A DNA stretch of 64,000 nt from Jacaranda mimosifolia (GCA_018894105.1 CM032132.1:29501379-29565378), one strand, 5' to 3'; positions 25,021-36,720 are shown, counted from the first letter of the stretch. Made by a program: numbers and translations. Notes: generated by a model not told the origin, from the letters alone.

Positions 25021-26040
25021 TTATTAATTTTATTTTAATAAATAAAACAAAGAAAAAAAAATCAAAAATTACACTTATATTATATTTTCAACATGAAATT
25101 GAAATCTTCCAATCGAAAATAGGGGACTTGATGATACTGCTAAAAATTGACTTTAAAGATAATTTAGTAAATTGACTAAAAATGGCAATAAACCTAAAAA
25201 TTAATGGAGTAAAAGGGTTCTCCCTAAAAATTAATTGAGTAAAAGGACAAGAGAGCCCAAAGGACAAGCCAAGCCCATAAAGAGAGGTAGAAAAAAATCG
25301 AATGAGTCTAAGTCCATCAAGACTAAAATTTATAAATACTAAGACCCAAAGAGAAATTGAACATAAGAAATCATTTCCAAAAGTTCTCAAAGTCAAAGAA
25401 CTTTTGAGAAACAAAGATCTCTCTATGCACATTTCAGAGAAGACGAATCAACACTTTGCTATTTTTTGAAAAGGATCTTGCTCTATTTTGAAGCAACATC
25501 AAACTTTAATTCCAACATAATTAACATTGTTTAAATAAAACAAGTGCTTTTTAATTTAGTAATTAGTAGCAAATAAATCAGTTTCTCATGGGATCAACAC
25601 TTTTTCATAACTTTATTAGTTGTTGCGATACATGCTCTTGTGTGAATGTTTGTATTATTCGTTCTGCACACCAACGTTTTCAATACAATACTATTTATCA
25701 TTTTCTATATTTCCAGGTATTATACTTTATTGTTTGATTGGAGTAAATTGCTTTTTATTTGTGGAAAAATATAAGAATTTTTGTCTATATTCTATCTTTA
25801 ATTATAGAGATGATGGTACGCTAACAAGTATGACTTTTAATTTTCTTTGATATTCAGATATTATGATCTTGGAGAAAATTTTCCAATTTTGCATTGTGTA
25901 TGTATATTATGAAAAAAATATATAATAAATTAAATTCACTTTTATTATTTTATATGAAATTAAAATAATTTATGTGAATTATATTTTCAATTATAATTAA
26001 TTAGTTTAATATGTGCATTGCACAACATGGTAGTTGTAGT
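25021..26040. other. AT-rich stretch, possible LTR remnant
   Basis: The 25120-25500 portion shares wording with 14360-14660. An open frame of 114 codons (25088-25432, minus) reads through it but shows no motif, and I reject it as a gene. The rest is AT-rich with nothing recognised. Confidence 0.3.
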
Positions 26041-26136
26041 ATATATATTAGTTCAAGCCCATTTCGATTAACTCAAATTCATCATCTTTAACTGGCCAAA
26101 AAAAGAATTTGGGTGGGATAATACCCAAAAAGAAAT

Positions 26137-26141
<5 letters not shown>

Positions 26142-26180
<39 letters not shown>

Positions 26181-26182
26181 GG
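26142..26182. repeat. (AG)n microsatellite
   Basis: About 40 bp of GA dinucleotides with one GGG interruption. It produces the serine/leucine-rich open frame at 26048-26368 on the minus strand, which I do not call a gene. Confidence 0.9.
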
Positions 26183-26960
26183 AGTTTTTGGGCTCGTTAC
26201 CTGATAGTATGAGAAACATATGAGAAGCGAAAAAACATATGAGAAAAGGACGCAGCAAATTAGGCAAAAAGAGGCAATTTCTGGTGATCCAAGAAGTACC
26301 ATATGGTGAGAGAAAATGAAAAGTTTAATGCTTTTGTAAGATGTTTTATGGAAAATTAAAGAGATCAATGCGGTTCATTTTGTCTCAAATTCTGGCTATG
26401 TGTTAAATTTTTGTATCTTCCATTATTTATCAGTTTGGTTTTTTCATCTGGATTTGTAATTCAAGAACTACTCTACTGACAAACTTAATTTTTCCCTAAT
26501 TGCTTTGGATCAGGTCCTCTCATTGCAAATGACCAATCCAAGTTCAAATGTTTAATGTCTTCATATTTTCTATTAAAGTTTTGCTCAAAGAATAAATTAA
26601 GATTTTAAAGTTTTATAATTGTAAAGAAATCTTAGATTTGATGAGTCCTACTTACCGATGAATGTCAATATACTAATTTACAGTCGATTCTTTTAAATCT
26701 ACTAGCGGCCATGAGGGAAAGGTATTTAAAATACGTAACTCGCCAATCAAATTTAAATAAAATTTATATACTAAACAAATTGTAAATGCATGTATTAAAA
26801 AAGAGTAATTGTAAGTAATTTATGTGCAAAGTAGTTATATTATACAATTAAAATTCCTTTTAGTAAGCTTCTGTTACAGTCCTGAAATTTTGAGAATAAA
26901 TATTTCATATATCGGTAGTATTTAAATAAAGCAAAATAACAGAAAGAATAAGTAGTTTAT

Positions 26961-27340
26961 GAATTGTGTAGGAGAATAAAAAAAATAGAGAAATAAAAGA
27001 ATGAAGTAGTTTTAGGGGTATAATGGGTATATCAAGTATTGGTGTAACAGTTTGAAAACCACCGTTTGTGAGTATAAAGTCATTTTCTTTTTAGATAGCA
27101 TCGATATAAACAAAATTCATAAAGTTATAATTACAAAACAATGGATGGATTGATTTTGTGGGTTTGCTCTTAAAAAGAACATTTGGTTCATTTGTAAGTT
27201 GTGTAGGGTAATAAACGAATGTGTAGAAATAAAAGAGAGAATAAATAGTTTTAAGGGTGTAATGAGTACTTCAAATTTTGGTGTAATAGTATGAAAGTCG
27301 TCATTTGTGAGTATAAATATGCTTTTCTTTTTATATAACT
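26961..27340. repeat. Two direct repeats of about 140 bp
   Basis: Copies at about 26961-27100 and 27196-27340 share TTGTGTAGG, AGAAATAAAAGA, TTGGTGTAA, TTTGTGAGTATAAA and a final TTTTCTTTTTA word. The source element is unknown. Confidence 0.65.
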
Positions 27341-27879
27341 AGCAACTATTTGCACGCAGCTCGTGCATGCACAAAATATTTATGAGTAATCATTTTACAT
27401 ATATATATATATATTCTCACATTCATTATACTAAAATTTGACTACATATTTATGATTTGCATAATTATAAAGATAGAACTCATTTAAAGTATAATTTTTA
27501 TAATTCATTACCAAATTAAAGAAAAAAAATTAAATAATTAAAATAGGCAAATAGTGGAAGTTTTTGAATAGATGGTGGTTATTTATACATATTGAAAATG
27601 AATATTAAATAAGTGTAAGCACAAATTTTTTTGTCTGCAACAAATAAAATTACAAGGCAAGAAAATTCGTATAAATAAAATAAAATTGAAATCTATCAAT
27701 TAACTGTGGATTCAATCTCTAATTTAATCCTTTGATTCTTCCCTTCTAAATATGATCCTGAAATTTAATGAGCTTTGTGAGAATGCTTTGAACACCGTGG
27801 ATCTCCTTAAATTTGATAGAATAATGCCAATTCGAGGGCTTCACACCTTAATCTCAAATCAAATGCCATAAATATATGA
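27341..27879. other. AT-rich DNA, nothing recognised
   Basis: No coding, no paired repeat ends seen. A short (AT)n run is at about 27398-27412. Confidence 0.4.
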
Positions 27880-28860
27880 TGTAACACCCTAATTTTCTTG
27901 AATTATGATAGTATAATTGTTAGTTAATTCATTTTAATTTACTTTATGAATTTCCATGATTATTTGGTATTTTAGAAATTTTGTAATCAATATATATTAC
28001 CAATACACTTGATTTCATGATAATTAAATTTTCTGGGGCCAAATTGTAATTTTGAAAAGGTAGAAATATACATTTCTCAGAATTGTGGGGTTTGCATGGA
28101 AGTATATAAGTATGCAAGGTCAAAAGTGTAATTCTTCAAACTTGCGCGCTGAATGGAAAATTTGTCTAAACTATTGGGGACCAAATTGCAATTTGGAAAA
28201 GTCTAATTTTAAAAAACCCAAATCGGGCAGAAGGTTTCTTCATGTCCTTTTTCTCTTTCTTTTCTTCTCTTCTTCTTCATTTCTTTTTTCTTCTTCTTTT
28301 TCTCTTTTCACCGTGAACCACCACCGGCGACCCTCTCACTAGTAACCACCAACCGCCACACTAATCCCCTCCAAACAACTCTTCTCCACCCCTTGACCAC
28401 CTTTCTCCACCCATGCACAGCCAAGGACCGGCGAGCCACCAGGAATCGAAGAACGCGCGAAATGGGATTAAGCTTTTTTGACGAAGGCTTGGGCAGTTGA
28501 AGGGTGTTTTGGGTAGCTCTTGGCGAGGAGAAGCAGATTAAGTGATTGCATGTGGGTTTAGCGCAATATAGAGGAAGAAAATTGACGATCGGAGCACGGC
28601 GGAGAAAATGAAGATTTTGAGCTATTGAGCTCCGTTGATGGAGATACAGGCTACAGAACTTGAAATCGAAGGCGTGGTTGGGAAGCTCTCGTCGAGAGGA
28701 GCAAAATTGTGGTGATTTTAACTTTTCTGGCAGCGGCGGGAAGATAAAATCTTCCTTTCGTCGAGACGATTGTAGTGGCGTAGTTGGTTTGTGGATTCGA
28801 GCTCCTATTGCGTAGTTGTGGTAAAAGATTGAAGAAATTTATATATATGTATATGTATGT
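27880..28860 (+). repeat. Truncated, divergent long LTR (start portion)
   Basis: It begins TGTAACACCCTAATTTTCTT, matching the start of the long-LTR family. It carries the family's phrases about unlike-length A/T runs, then a pyrimidine-rich leader (28245-28390) with ACCACCACCGG, as in 30905-31110 of the solo LTR. The distal half, including the splice-like sites and TACA end, is missing. The open frame 28085-28342 lies in this leader and is not a gene. Confidence 0.6.
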
Positions 28861-28959
28861 ACATGCATATGTATATTTCTATTTAATGTTGTATCCATGC
28901 TATGAAACTTAAATCAATACTCCTTCAGATGGTGTGGAATCAACATTGTCGGATGATTT

Positions 28960-29442
28960 TCCTTTTTTATTTTTTTTATTTTTATTTTTATTAATTTTTT
29001 TGTGTAATTGAAATAGCTATAGTAATAGTTAAACAGATTTCATTATAAAATTAATAATATTAAAATTAACAATAAAATAAACATTGTTAATTAAAACTTT
29101 GTTAATAAAATTAATTTTATTAATGAATAAACTCGTTAATAAAAATTATATTAATAAATGAAAAATTAAAAAAATTAACTAAATTAAATTAAATATAGAA
29201 AGTATTTTTTTTATCGTATGTCAAATAATATTTTTAGTATATATTAATAAAATTAGTCTATACATTAAAAATATAAATTCAATGAACTAGACCCAACGGG
29301 TCTTGGGTTAGATAGGGTAGGGTATGGTTAGGGTCTTATCGTCTTGAGTATTTTAGGGTAGGGTATAGTTAGAATCTCATTATCTCGGGTATTTTAGAGT
29401 ATGGGCTTGGATATGATGATACACTATCCATTAACAGGCCTA
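28960..29442. repeat. hAT right-end subterminal region
   Basis: Reverse complemented, it matches 22402-22700 over several hundred bases, including the GACCC(A/G)TTGG(G)TCTAG segment and the ATTATTTG(A/G)CATACGATAA segment. It forms the right end of the 19635-29442 segment. Confidence 0.7.
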
Positions 29443-30387
29443 GGTTGAGTGAAAGGAAGTTATTAAGTGCAGTAGTCACACAAAGGAGTTACGGATCGAG
29501 TAGCTGTAGGGATATTTTACATAGATAAAAATTTGATGTAGCAACCTCCAAACCGCCACTTTTTAGTGTGAGGACACTCTTTTATATGTAGTATATGTAG
29601 ATATATATGATACATATGTATGTAAGTATAAAATACCCACTACAAGTGAGGGCATCTTGGATAAAGAGTTCATTTTCCGACCAAAAGAGCTGAAATGTTT
29701 GTTAAGTTTTTGGAGAATGATTTAAATGTTCATTTTATTTTGACTCTAAAAGGTAATATTATTTCTTGAATATCAATTTACGAACGAGCTTTAGTGAGTT
29801 GTGACTTAATTTATCTTGCGTTGAGGGGAATCGAAAGTAGCTTGGATCCACCCTCAGGTCCTTCCGAGAATTCATGGATTGTTGCTCCATTTAGTGAAGC
29901 TAAGCTTAGAAGGGACCGTTCCAAACATAACCTAAATATGTAACCACTCCAGACATATTTTACATTTATAACTAGACAAGATTCAAGAGGAACCCACGAC
30001 TCAAGTGCGTATGGGAGCTACCACGATTTATTTTTTATCTTTATTTCTCGTAGTCCCAGACATCTGGGTTTCGGTTTAAGGTCTGCAAAAATGTATGATT
30101 ATTATTATGTTCGAAGTCCTGAATTTGATTCCCTGTTCTTTCTGAAAGCAATTGATCTCTCCCTCCATATTATAATTTGAGTTTGGGAAAGTTTCCCCTC
30201 AAACTAAAAGTCGGATGATTCTTTCGCAATTGGGTCAATCCAAAGCAAATATTTATATCCTAAAAATATAAGCACAAATGAGGGTTGAGGTTTGTCGAGT
30301 AACCTAATAAAAATCTTTTAATATTCAAATTAATATATATTAATTAAAAAGAGAAAATTAGGAGCAAGAAATTTTATTAGATACATC
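29443..30387. other. Unassigned intergenic DNA
   Basis: No long frame, no repeat ends paired. A tRNA B-box-like GTTCGAAGTCC is at about 30111, but no A box or cloverleaf is apparent, so no tRNA or SINE is called. Confidence 0.35.
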
Positions 30388-30885
30388 TGTAGACATATCA
30401 ATTTTTGCCCAATTGAAGAGTGACATGTATAAAATAATATTCTAATTTTTAATTCAAAATTTTCTATTCATCTTGGAATTTATTAAATTTAATTCCAAAA
30501 TATAAATAGTTAATTTTAATTAATACTATAGTATTTATTTTATGCTCAAATCAAATATTGATCAATATCAAATATAAAGTGTCTATGTAACACCCCTAGA
30601 AATCGTATATTGATATTATTTATTTAATAATATTTTTATAAGTTCTTATGGGATTTTATTTAACTTTAAAAGTTTTTGGGTCAAATCGCAAGTTGAAGAA
30701 ACCTTGATTGACCAATATTGAAGAGTTTTGAGAGTCCAATTAGAAATACTTTGGTCTAAGGGGTCAATGTTAGGCTCTATATAAGTTCAGGGACTGAAAT
30801 TGAAGTGGGTCAATCTTTGGAGGACTTAATTGAAATCTGACCAAAACTTTTAGGGGTCAATCTGCGAATAAGAAAAGATGCCTTT

Positions 30886-30893
30886 TATAAATA
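30886..30893 (+). promoter_or_regulatory. TATA-like box in solo LTR
   Basis: TATAAATA in LTR sense, positioned about 1.14 kb before the conserved donor-like site, equivalent to 4864-4871 (-) and 9858-9865 (-). Confidence 0.55.
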
Positions 30894-32039
30894 AGAAAAT
30901 TTCAATTTAATCCCATTCTTCATCTTCTTCCTCACCAACACCGCCGCTCCTTCCTCCTCCAACCACTTCCTCAACCCACCAAACTTTACACCAAACTCTT
31001 CTCCTTACTCCTAGGACCTCAACCATACCTTCTTTTTGGAAAACCACTCAGCAGAACACTAGAAAAATGAGCTCGACGGCGGCGAGTTTCAGTGGTGATG
31101 GGTTTCTCCGTTTCGGTGACTGAAGCCTGGATTTAGGTACTGGGTTTTGTAGCCCTCAACTCAAGGATCGCATTGGTAGCTTTAGATTGAAGAATGCCGC
31201 GGTAACGAAGGAGAAATTGAAGAAAAATAGGGCGGCGGTGAGTGGTGGTGCTGTGACATCAAAGCTGAAATAGGAAGCCTTCCCAGCAGCGAACCGTGAA
31301 ATTGTTTGAGGGGTTTGATTCATGGAGCTGAGGAGCAGCTTCTGGTGGTGACAACCAGCTTCTTTGGCGGCGCTAGGACAGTTTGTTCATCTCGATGTGG
31401 TGGTCGCATGCACGGAGTCTGATCGTCGAGATTATATTCCGATAACAAGAAATTGGGTAAAAATGGAAATGGGTTTAAATTGTATGTATATACATTCCAG
31501 GCCTTGCAACATTTTGTATAATTAGGAAGAACACGTGATTTGATCGAAAACATTGAGATATGTATATACTTATATAAGTTAGTGAACCCGGATTTGAAAT
31601 GTTATATGATAATCTTGGGTAATTGAAGTTCATTAGGTAAGTAGGTCCTAATTTTGTATAAATGGGTACCAAGTGGTGAATTTGGACTATTAATAATATT
31701 TGTGTTAACATAATTGACTTTGTGGAACGTTACAAGATTAGTTCTATAATCAAGGACCCAATTGTATCTCTTTATTGGAACCGATGCAAAACCCAAGAAT
31801 ATTTTCCATAATAATGCCATAATTAGGAATAATACCTATTGATCATGTCGAGACTAATCACTGAGGAACAGTATCGATAGTGTAATGACTAGTTTTAGAG
31901 TGCTATTAGTACGATTTTGATTATGAAGACAACGGGGATTTTGACAAAAACCTCTTTCTTCTGATTAGGTGACGAGGAGCAAGATTTCGCCGACTAGTAG
32001 ATCAGAGTAGCTCTCGTATTTCGTGATTTTAAGGTGAGG

Positions 32040-32560
32040 GCCTACCGCTCTGGTAATTCACTTGATTATAGCTTACGCGTTAATTGTTGTACCTTATGAG
32101 GGCCTACATTTTGGTAATTGACTTGATTACAGCTTACTTGTTAATTGTTGTACCCTATAAGGATACACCAATCTGGTAATTATTTTAGTAAAGCAATTGC
32201 ATTGTGATTGAACCCTGTGAGGTTCTATTGTTCTGATACTTGTCTTTGACTATCGTTATCGTTCATTGCTAATTTCTAAATCTTGTGAGGTTCTATTATC
32301 TTTGATTATCATTATCGTTTATTGTTGATTTCTGAACCTTGTGAGGTTTTATTGTCTTAAATATCATTATCGTTTATTGCTGATTTTCAAACCCTATGAG
32401 GTTCTATTATCTTGACTGCTGTTATCATTTATTGCTGAATTCTGAACCCTGTGAGGTTCTACCGCTTCAGTACTTATATCGATTGAATTATCTATTATTG
32501 ATTGTTGAAACCCTATAAAGCTCTACCCCTTCGGTAATCATTTGTGCACCCCTATAAGGG
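32040..32560. repeat. Minisatellite in LTR, about 60-65-bp unit
   Basis: Repeated units built on CCCTGTGAGGTTCTA followed by TTATCGTTTATTGCTGA. It is unrelated in sequence to arrays at the same LTR position in most other copies. Confidence 0.75.
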
Positions 32561-32879
32561 TTAATCTCGTTTGAACTTATGAATTATATCAGTTAATAAT
32601 TTTTTATACCTTGTGAGGGTTTGTTTAGTTATTCATACCTTGATTCGAATTGATCGTTTTCGTTCTGATGCCCTGAACATGTCGTTATCGTATTCAATAT
32701 TGATCAAAATGAATTCGTTCTACTATTACATGTTTTGCCTTGTTGGCTTACATGATTTGTTTCTATATCGTTGATTCACTATGTTAGCTTATTTGAATCG
32801 TGCTGATAAGTTGATCCCACCTGTTATGCTTGATACATACTATTAAGTTTGTTAAGTTGTTCCCACTGTTGAGCTCGGG

Positions 32880-33110
32880 ATGTACGAACATGTGTGGAAT
32901 GATAGAAATAGGAAAAATTGATAAGCTTGATATGTTGATCCCAGCTATTATGCTCGGGATGTGCTGTTATGGTAAGCCTGTTATGTTGATCCTAGCCGTT
33001 GAGCTCGAGATGTGCTGTTATGTTGATCCCATCCATTAAGCACGGGACGTGCTGTTATGTTGATCCCAGCTATTGAGCTTAGGACATGCTATTATGATTG
33101 ATTTTATTAG
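32880..33110. repeat. Second minisatellite in the same LTR, about 40-bp unit
   Basis: Units of the form TGTTGATCCCAGC, then GAGCTCGGGATGTGCTGT, repeated about five times with changes. A further loose TGTTATCGA-type array follows to about 33290. Confidence 0.7.
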
Positions 33111-33724
33111 AAACTATTATCGACTGTTCTGTTATCGACTATATTGTTATCAATTATTTTGTTATCTAACTGTTCTGTTATCTGATTGATTCATTATCGA
33201 TTGTTCTGTTATTTGATCATTTTGTTAATTGATTGCTCTGTTATTTGATTGTTTTGTTACTATTTTGTTATCGAACCATTATTGCCAAGCTGTTATACTT
33301 GAGCTATTGACTTTTAATCAATTGTTTGGTATAAGGAGAATCAGGTATGCATTTTATCTTTGAATTAATTGAAATGTATTTAGTATTGGGATTGTTATTC
33401 ATAATTGTACTCTGCTGAAATAGCAATAAGGCCAGAGTGCTTTCCCAATCTAGATCGGGCTGATGTTTCGAGCCATATAAGCCAATGGTAATCCCTCCTG
33501 ACTGTGATCAGTTGAGATGTCCCTAAACCTCTCGTACAGGATCGGCCAAGACGACTAAGCCGATGAGCCAACTGTTATAGTTTTTGAACTAACATTGATT
33601 AATAGTTGAACCGTTAACATTCTTATTCTGGCATATTCACGTTTTCTTTATTTTCATCCTAGTAGTACTATGTTGAATTACTGATTCTTCGACAGATCCG
33701 TGAGTTGCTACTTATTATCCCTCA

Positions 33725-33743
33725 CTGAGTCCTTAAAACTCAG
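33725..33743 (+). other. Conserved hairpin before the LTR acceptor (S1)
   Basis: CTGAGT...ACTCAG with a 7-nt loop. Compared with the TAAGT...ACTTA stem of other copies, an A:T pair has become G:C, which keeps the pairing. Confidence 0.5.
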
Positions 33744-34754
33744 CCTCCTATGTATTACTTGATTTCCCTAGACAGAATTTGATGATGGACTTAAGCTTCA
33801 GGATTAGATTGGAGGATATATTTGATAATGGGATAAGTGCTTGAATGTGCTTATGCGATTGCTTGGACATAAAGCCTTGACTTAGAGAGGTTATGATATG
33901 TTAAGTTGAGTTGAAGATTTGCAACATGTATACATTTTGGAGAATAATATTAGATGACTGGTTTGTATATATTATGTTTATCGTATCTTAGTGGTGTCGC
34001 TTTAAGTTTAAAGCATGTTGTTGTCCTTGAAGAATGTGAAAATTTTTTATAGGCCCATCGAATATGAAGTCTAAATGACTTAAGACTGATTGGAGTAGCA
34101 CCTTGGCCGAAGCAGGTACCTCCCGGATTGGGCGCTACATTGTATGCCTATGGACCAATCAAATCAAAGATATTTGACACTATATCTTGATATTTGATAT
34201 TATTTCTTTACACTTGATATTATCTCTTGATATTTGGTATTATCTTATCAAGGAGATAACCCTCAAAAAAGTTCAAGTCAATTTAGAAGTCTCTCATCAA
34301 ACATCTATATAAAGGGGTGACCAAAACTTGTTCAACACATAACATAAATTCCAGCAAGTAAGAGGAACATTGAAGGAGTCTAGTAATTCTCTCAATCAAA
34401 TTTAAGGAAATCCACTTCATTTAAGGACTTCTTTGTAGAGCTCATCATATTCTAACGTTTGATTCAAGATTAAGGTACGAAGCCTTCGAATTGACGTTAT
34501 TTTATTCAAATTAAATTCAAGGACCACGATGTTCAAGGTATTTTTTGCAGAGCTCATTAAATTCAAAATCATATTTGGAAGGGAAGAATCAGAGGATTAG
34601 ATTAGAGATTAAATCTACAGTTGATAGATTTTAATTTCATTCTTATTTTTACAATTTTTCTTGTCTTGTAATCTTATTTATTACAAACAAAGAAATTTGG
34701 GCTTACAAATTTTTGGCACGCTCGGTGGGACGATCTTTACCTCTTATATCTTTC

Positions 34755-35910
34755 TTTCATCAAAATTGAAGTATCAAATAGCTACCAACAAGATTGCAAC
34801 ATTGAAAATTATTGTCTCAAATACCTCAAGTACTGGAGCAAAAAGTGTTGGCATCATCACAAGAAGTATATCTAAGAAGTTGCAATCATTTTCGAATGTG
34901 GCTCCTTCATTTGTTATGGAAAAGGTGTTGCCGCATTTTATTGATATGAATGAAGATGGTGGAGACTCGAAGGAAGAATTCGCATCATCTATTCCCTACC
35001 CAACATCAAATTCCTCGAACATGACGATGGTGATGGTGGCAAGTGCTACAATCTTGGAGGAACAAATTTCAAATTTGACGAGGGCCATTGAAGGACTCAT
35101 GAAGCATGTCCAAGAGAGAGACTTTCAAATCTCCAAATTGATGAGCAAAGTGGACAATCCTAATGCCAGCTGCATGATGGAGAAACAAATTGAGGCTTAG
35201 GATGAAGGCAAAACATCTACAAAGGAACAATCAGCTGAAAATGAAAAGACTGCAAATAAAGAACTACAAGGTTTCACTGATGGACTAATTCACATTGACC
35301 CATTGAAGGAGTTTATCATGGGGACTATTAAAGATATGCTTGATGAAAGAATTGATAACTTGAAGATACCGATCGGTTACCAGCTTCCAAAGTTTCAACA
35401 ATTTGATGGCAAGGGTAACCCAAAATAGCACGTGGCTCATTTCATCGAGACTTGTAATAATGGTAGGGCATATGCAGATCACCTAGTCAAGCAATTTGTT
35501 CAATCATTAAAGGACAATGCTTTGATTATTATGTTGACTTGGAGGCAAGCTCTATCGATAGTTGGGGACAACTGGAATAAGAGCTCATCAATTATTTCTA
35601 CAGCATTCGAAGGACAATTAGTATGATAGAACTCACCAACTTTCGCCATTGGAGAGAAGAACCTGTTATTGACTACATATTGCTGGAGAAATTTGAGTCT
35701 TAACTACAAAGATCAATTTTCGGAGGCTTCAGCTGTTGAGATGTGCATCCAAGGAATGCATTGGAGTCTTTGCTACATACTTTAGGGAATTAAACCAAAA
35801 ACTTTTACAGATTTGGCAACTCGCACATAATATTGAAATGAGCATGAATTTTGATGAACAAGAAAACTCAACTAATGTTGATGATGATAAAGATGTTGGG
35901 GGCAATTAAT
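34755..35910 (+). pseudogene. gag pseudogene of a Ty3/gypsy element
   Basis: Encodes a recognisable but broken Gag polyprotein, the structural shell protein of the retrotransposon particle. In one frame from about 34755 the product starts near the KIATLKIIVSNTSSTGAKS segment. It continues through stops at 35198-35200 (TAG) and 35426-35428 (TAG) to a stop at about 35627. Coding similarity then carries on in another frame to about 35910. The segment YQLPKFQQFDGKGNP and the following HVAHFIETCNN are typical of the plant retrotransposon gag domain (Retrotrans_gag type). No zinc knuckle or protease follows. It is followed by AT-rich tandem repeats instead of pol. Not functional. Confidence 0.85.
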
Positions 35911-35924
35911 TTTAATCTCCAAAT

Positions 35925-36720
35925 TCCAAATGCTCCTCGATATGAGCCTAAACTGTCAATAATACTCCCAAATAAGAGCATAAACTATCTAAAATTCTCA
36001 AATCTCCATATCTCCAAATCCATGACTCAAGTCTCCAAGTCTTCAAATTCAAGACTCAAATCTTCAAGTCTCCAAATTCAAACTCAAGTCTTCAAGTCTT
36101 CAAATACAAGTCTCAAAGTATTCAAGTCAAAGCTCAAGTTTCGAAGTCTTCAAAACTCAAGTTTGCAAATCTCTAAATCCACGACTCAAGTTTTCAAGCC
36201 TTCAAATTCAAGACTCAAGTTTCCATATGTCCAAATTTAAGACTCAAGTCTTCATGTTTCAAAATTAAAGACTCAAATCTTCAAGTCTTCAAGTACAAAG
36301 CTCAAGTCTTCAAATTCCAAATACTCCTAGGCACAAGCATAAATCATGTGAATTTTTAAATTAAAGTAATTAAAGTTTTCACATGTGTTCCTTGATAAGA
36401 GGTTAAGCTATCAATAAGGCTCCTAGATATGAGCATAAACTATCTAAATATTCAAAGTCTCCTCATGTGCTCCATAATATGAGCTTAAGCTTTCAATAAG
36501 GCTCCTAGGTACGAGCATAAACTATCTAAATTTTCAAATTCGCTCCATGTACTCATTGACAAAAGTGTAAACTGTCTATTAAGTCAAACTCAAGCAAACT
36601 CCTTGACATGAGTATAATTGTCAACTAAATTCAAGTGAACTCCTTGACATGAGTATAAAATGTCTATTCAAGTTAAATATGCCCCTTGACGTACGAGCCT
36701 AAACTACATGTTATTTACTT
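35925..36720. repeat. Degenerate tandem repeats in place of pol
   Basis: Two successive low-order arrays. The first (about 35990-36310) is built on CAAGTCTTCAAATTCAAGA-like units of about 28-30 bp. The second (about 36310-36720) is built on CTCCTAGATATGAGCATAA-like units of about 60-70 bp. They fill the place where protease and pol should be. The open frame 35851-36240 is translated repeat and not a gene. Confidence 0.75.

Larger units (their letters stand above)
19635..29442. mobile_element. 9.8 kb segment bounded by hAT-type ends
   Basis: The left end TAGGCCTGTCAATGGG at 19635 and the right end, reverse complemented, TAGGCCTGTTAATGG from 29442 are inverted repeats. They are flanked by the identical 8-mer GGTTGAGT at 19627-19634 and 29443-29450. 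Subterminal DNA supports pairing: the left 320 bp matches the right end of the small 22402-23432 element, and the right 450 bp matches its left end, so both elements have one end of each type. It is large for a hAT. It contains the nested small hAT, a truncated long LTR at 27880 and other repeats; no transposase was recognised. It could be a swollen hAT or a block mobilised between two partial elements. Confidence 0.6.
32034..33771 (+). other. Putative intron inside the LTR (copy S1)
   Basis: Donor TTTTAAG|GTGAGGG at 32034; acceptor GATTTCCCTAG|ACAG ending at 33771; 1738 bp. The U-rich run and the AG match the other copies. It contains both tandem arrays of this LTR. Inferred from conservation. 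Confidence 0.5.
30586..34139 (+). mobile_element. Solo LTR of the long-LTR family (copy S1)
   Basis: 3554 bp from TGTAACACCCC to GGGCGCTACA, with no internal region. It lies inside the 5' LTR of the gag-only element. The undisturbed target exists in the sister LTR at 37091-37107 (GTGTCTATGCCTATGG). The left duplication is GTCTA; the right copy reads TTGTA, 3/5 preserved. It has a TATA-like box at 30886-30893, a proline-type leader at 30905-31110, splice-like sites at 32034 and 33771, and two tandem arrays. Confidence 0.9.
30388..34707 (+). repeat. 5' LTR of the gag-only element, interrupted
   Basis: Two pieces, 30388-30585 and about 34140-34707, together about 760 bp, align in order with the intact 3' LTR at 36901-37777. 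The 3' LTR has roughly 115 bp more because it holds one extra internal repeat unit (see 37400-37620). Confidence 0.9.

Noticed and set aside
25088..25432. 114-codon minus-strand frame
   Set aside because: Phenylalanine/serine-rich product of AT-rich repeat DNA; related sequence at 14360-14660 does not keep the frame.
26048..26368. 106-codon frame with a hydrophobic run
   Set aside because: Much of it is the (AG)n microsatellite translated as serine/leucine; no homology seen.
30020..30180. tRNA or SINE suggested by GTTCGAAGTCC near 30111
   Set aside because: No A box, acceptor stem or poly-A/T tail could be paired with it.
32040..33290. CRISPR-like spaced repeats
   Set aside because: Units are contiguous and diverged, without unique spacers, and lie in a plant LTR.
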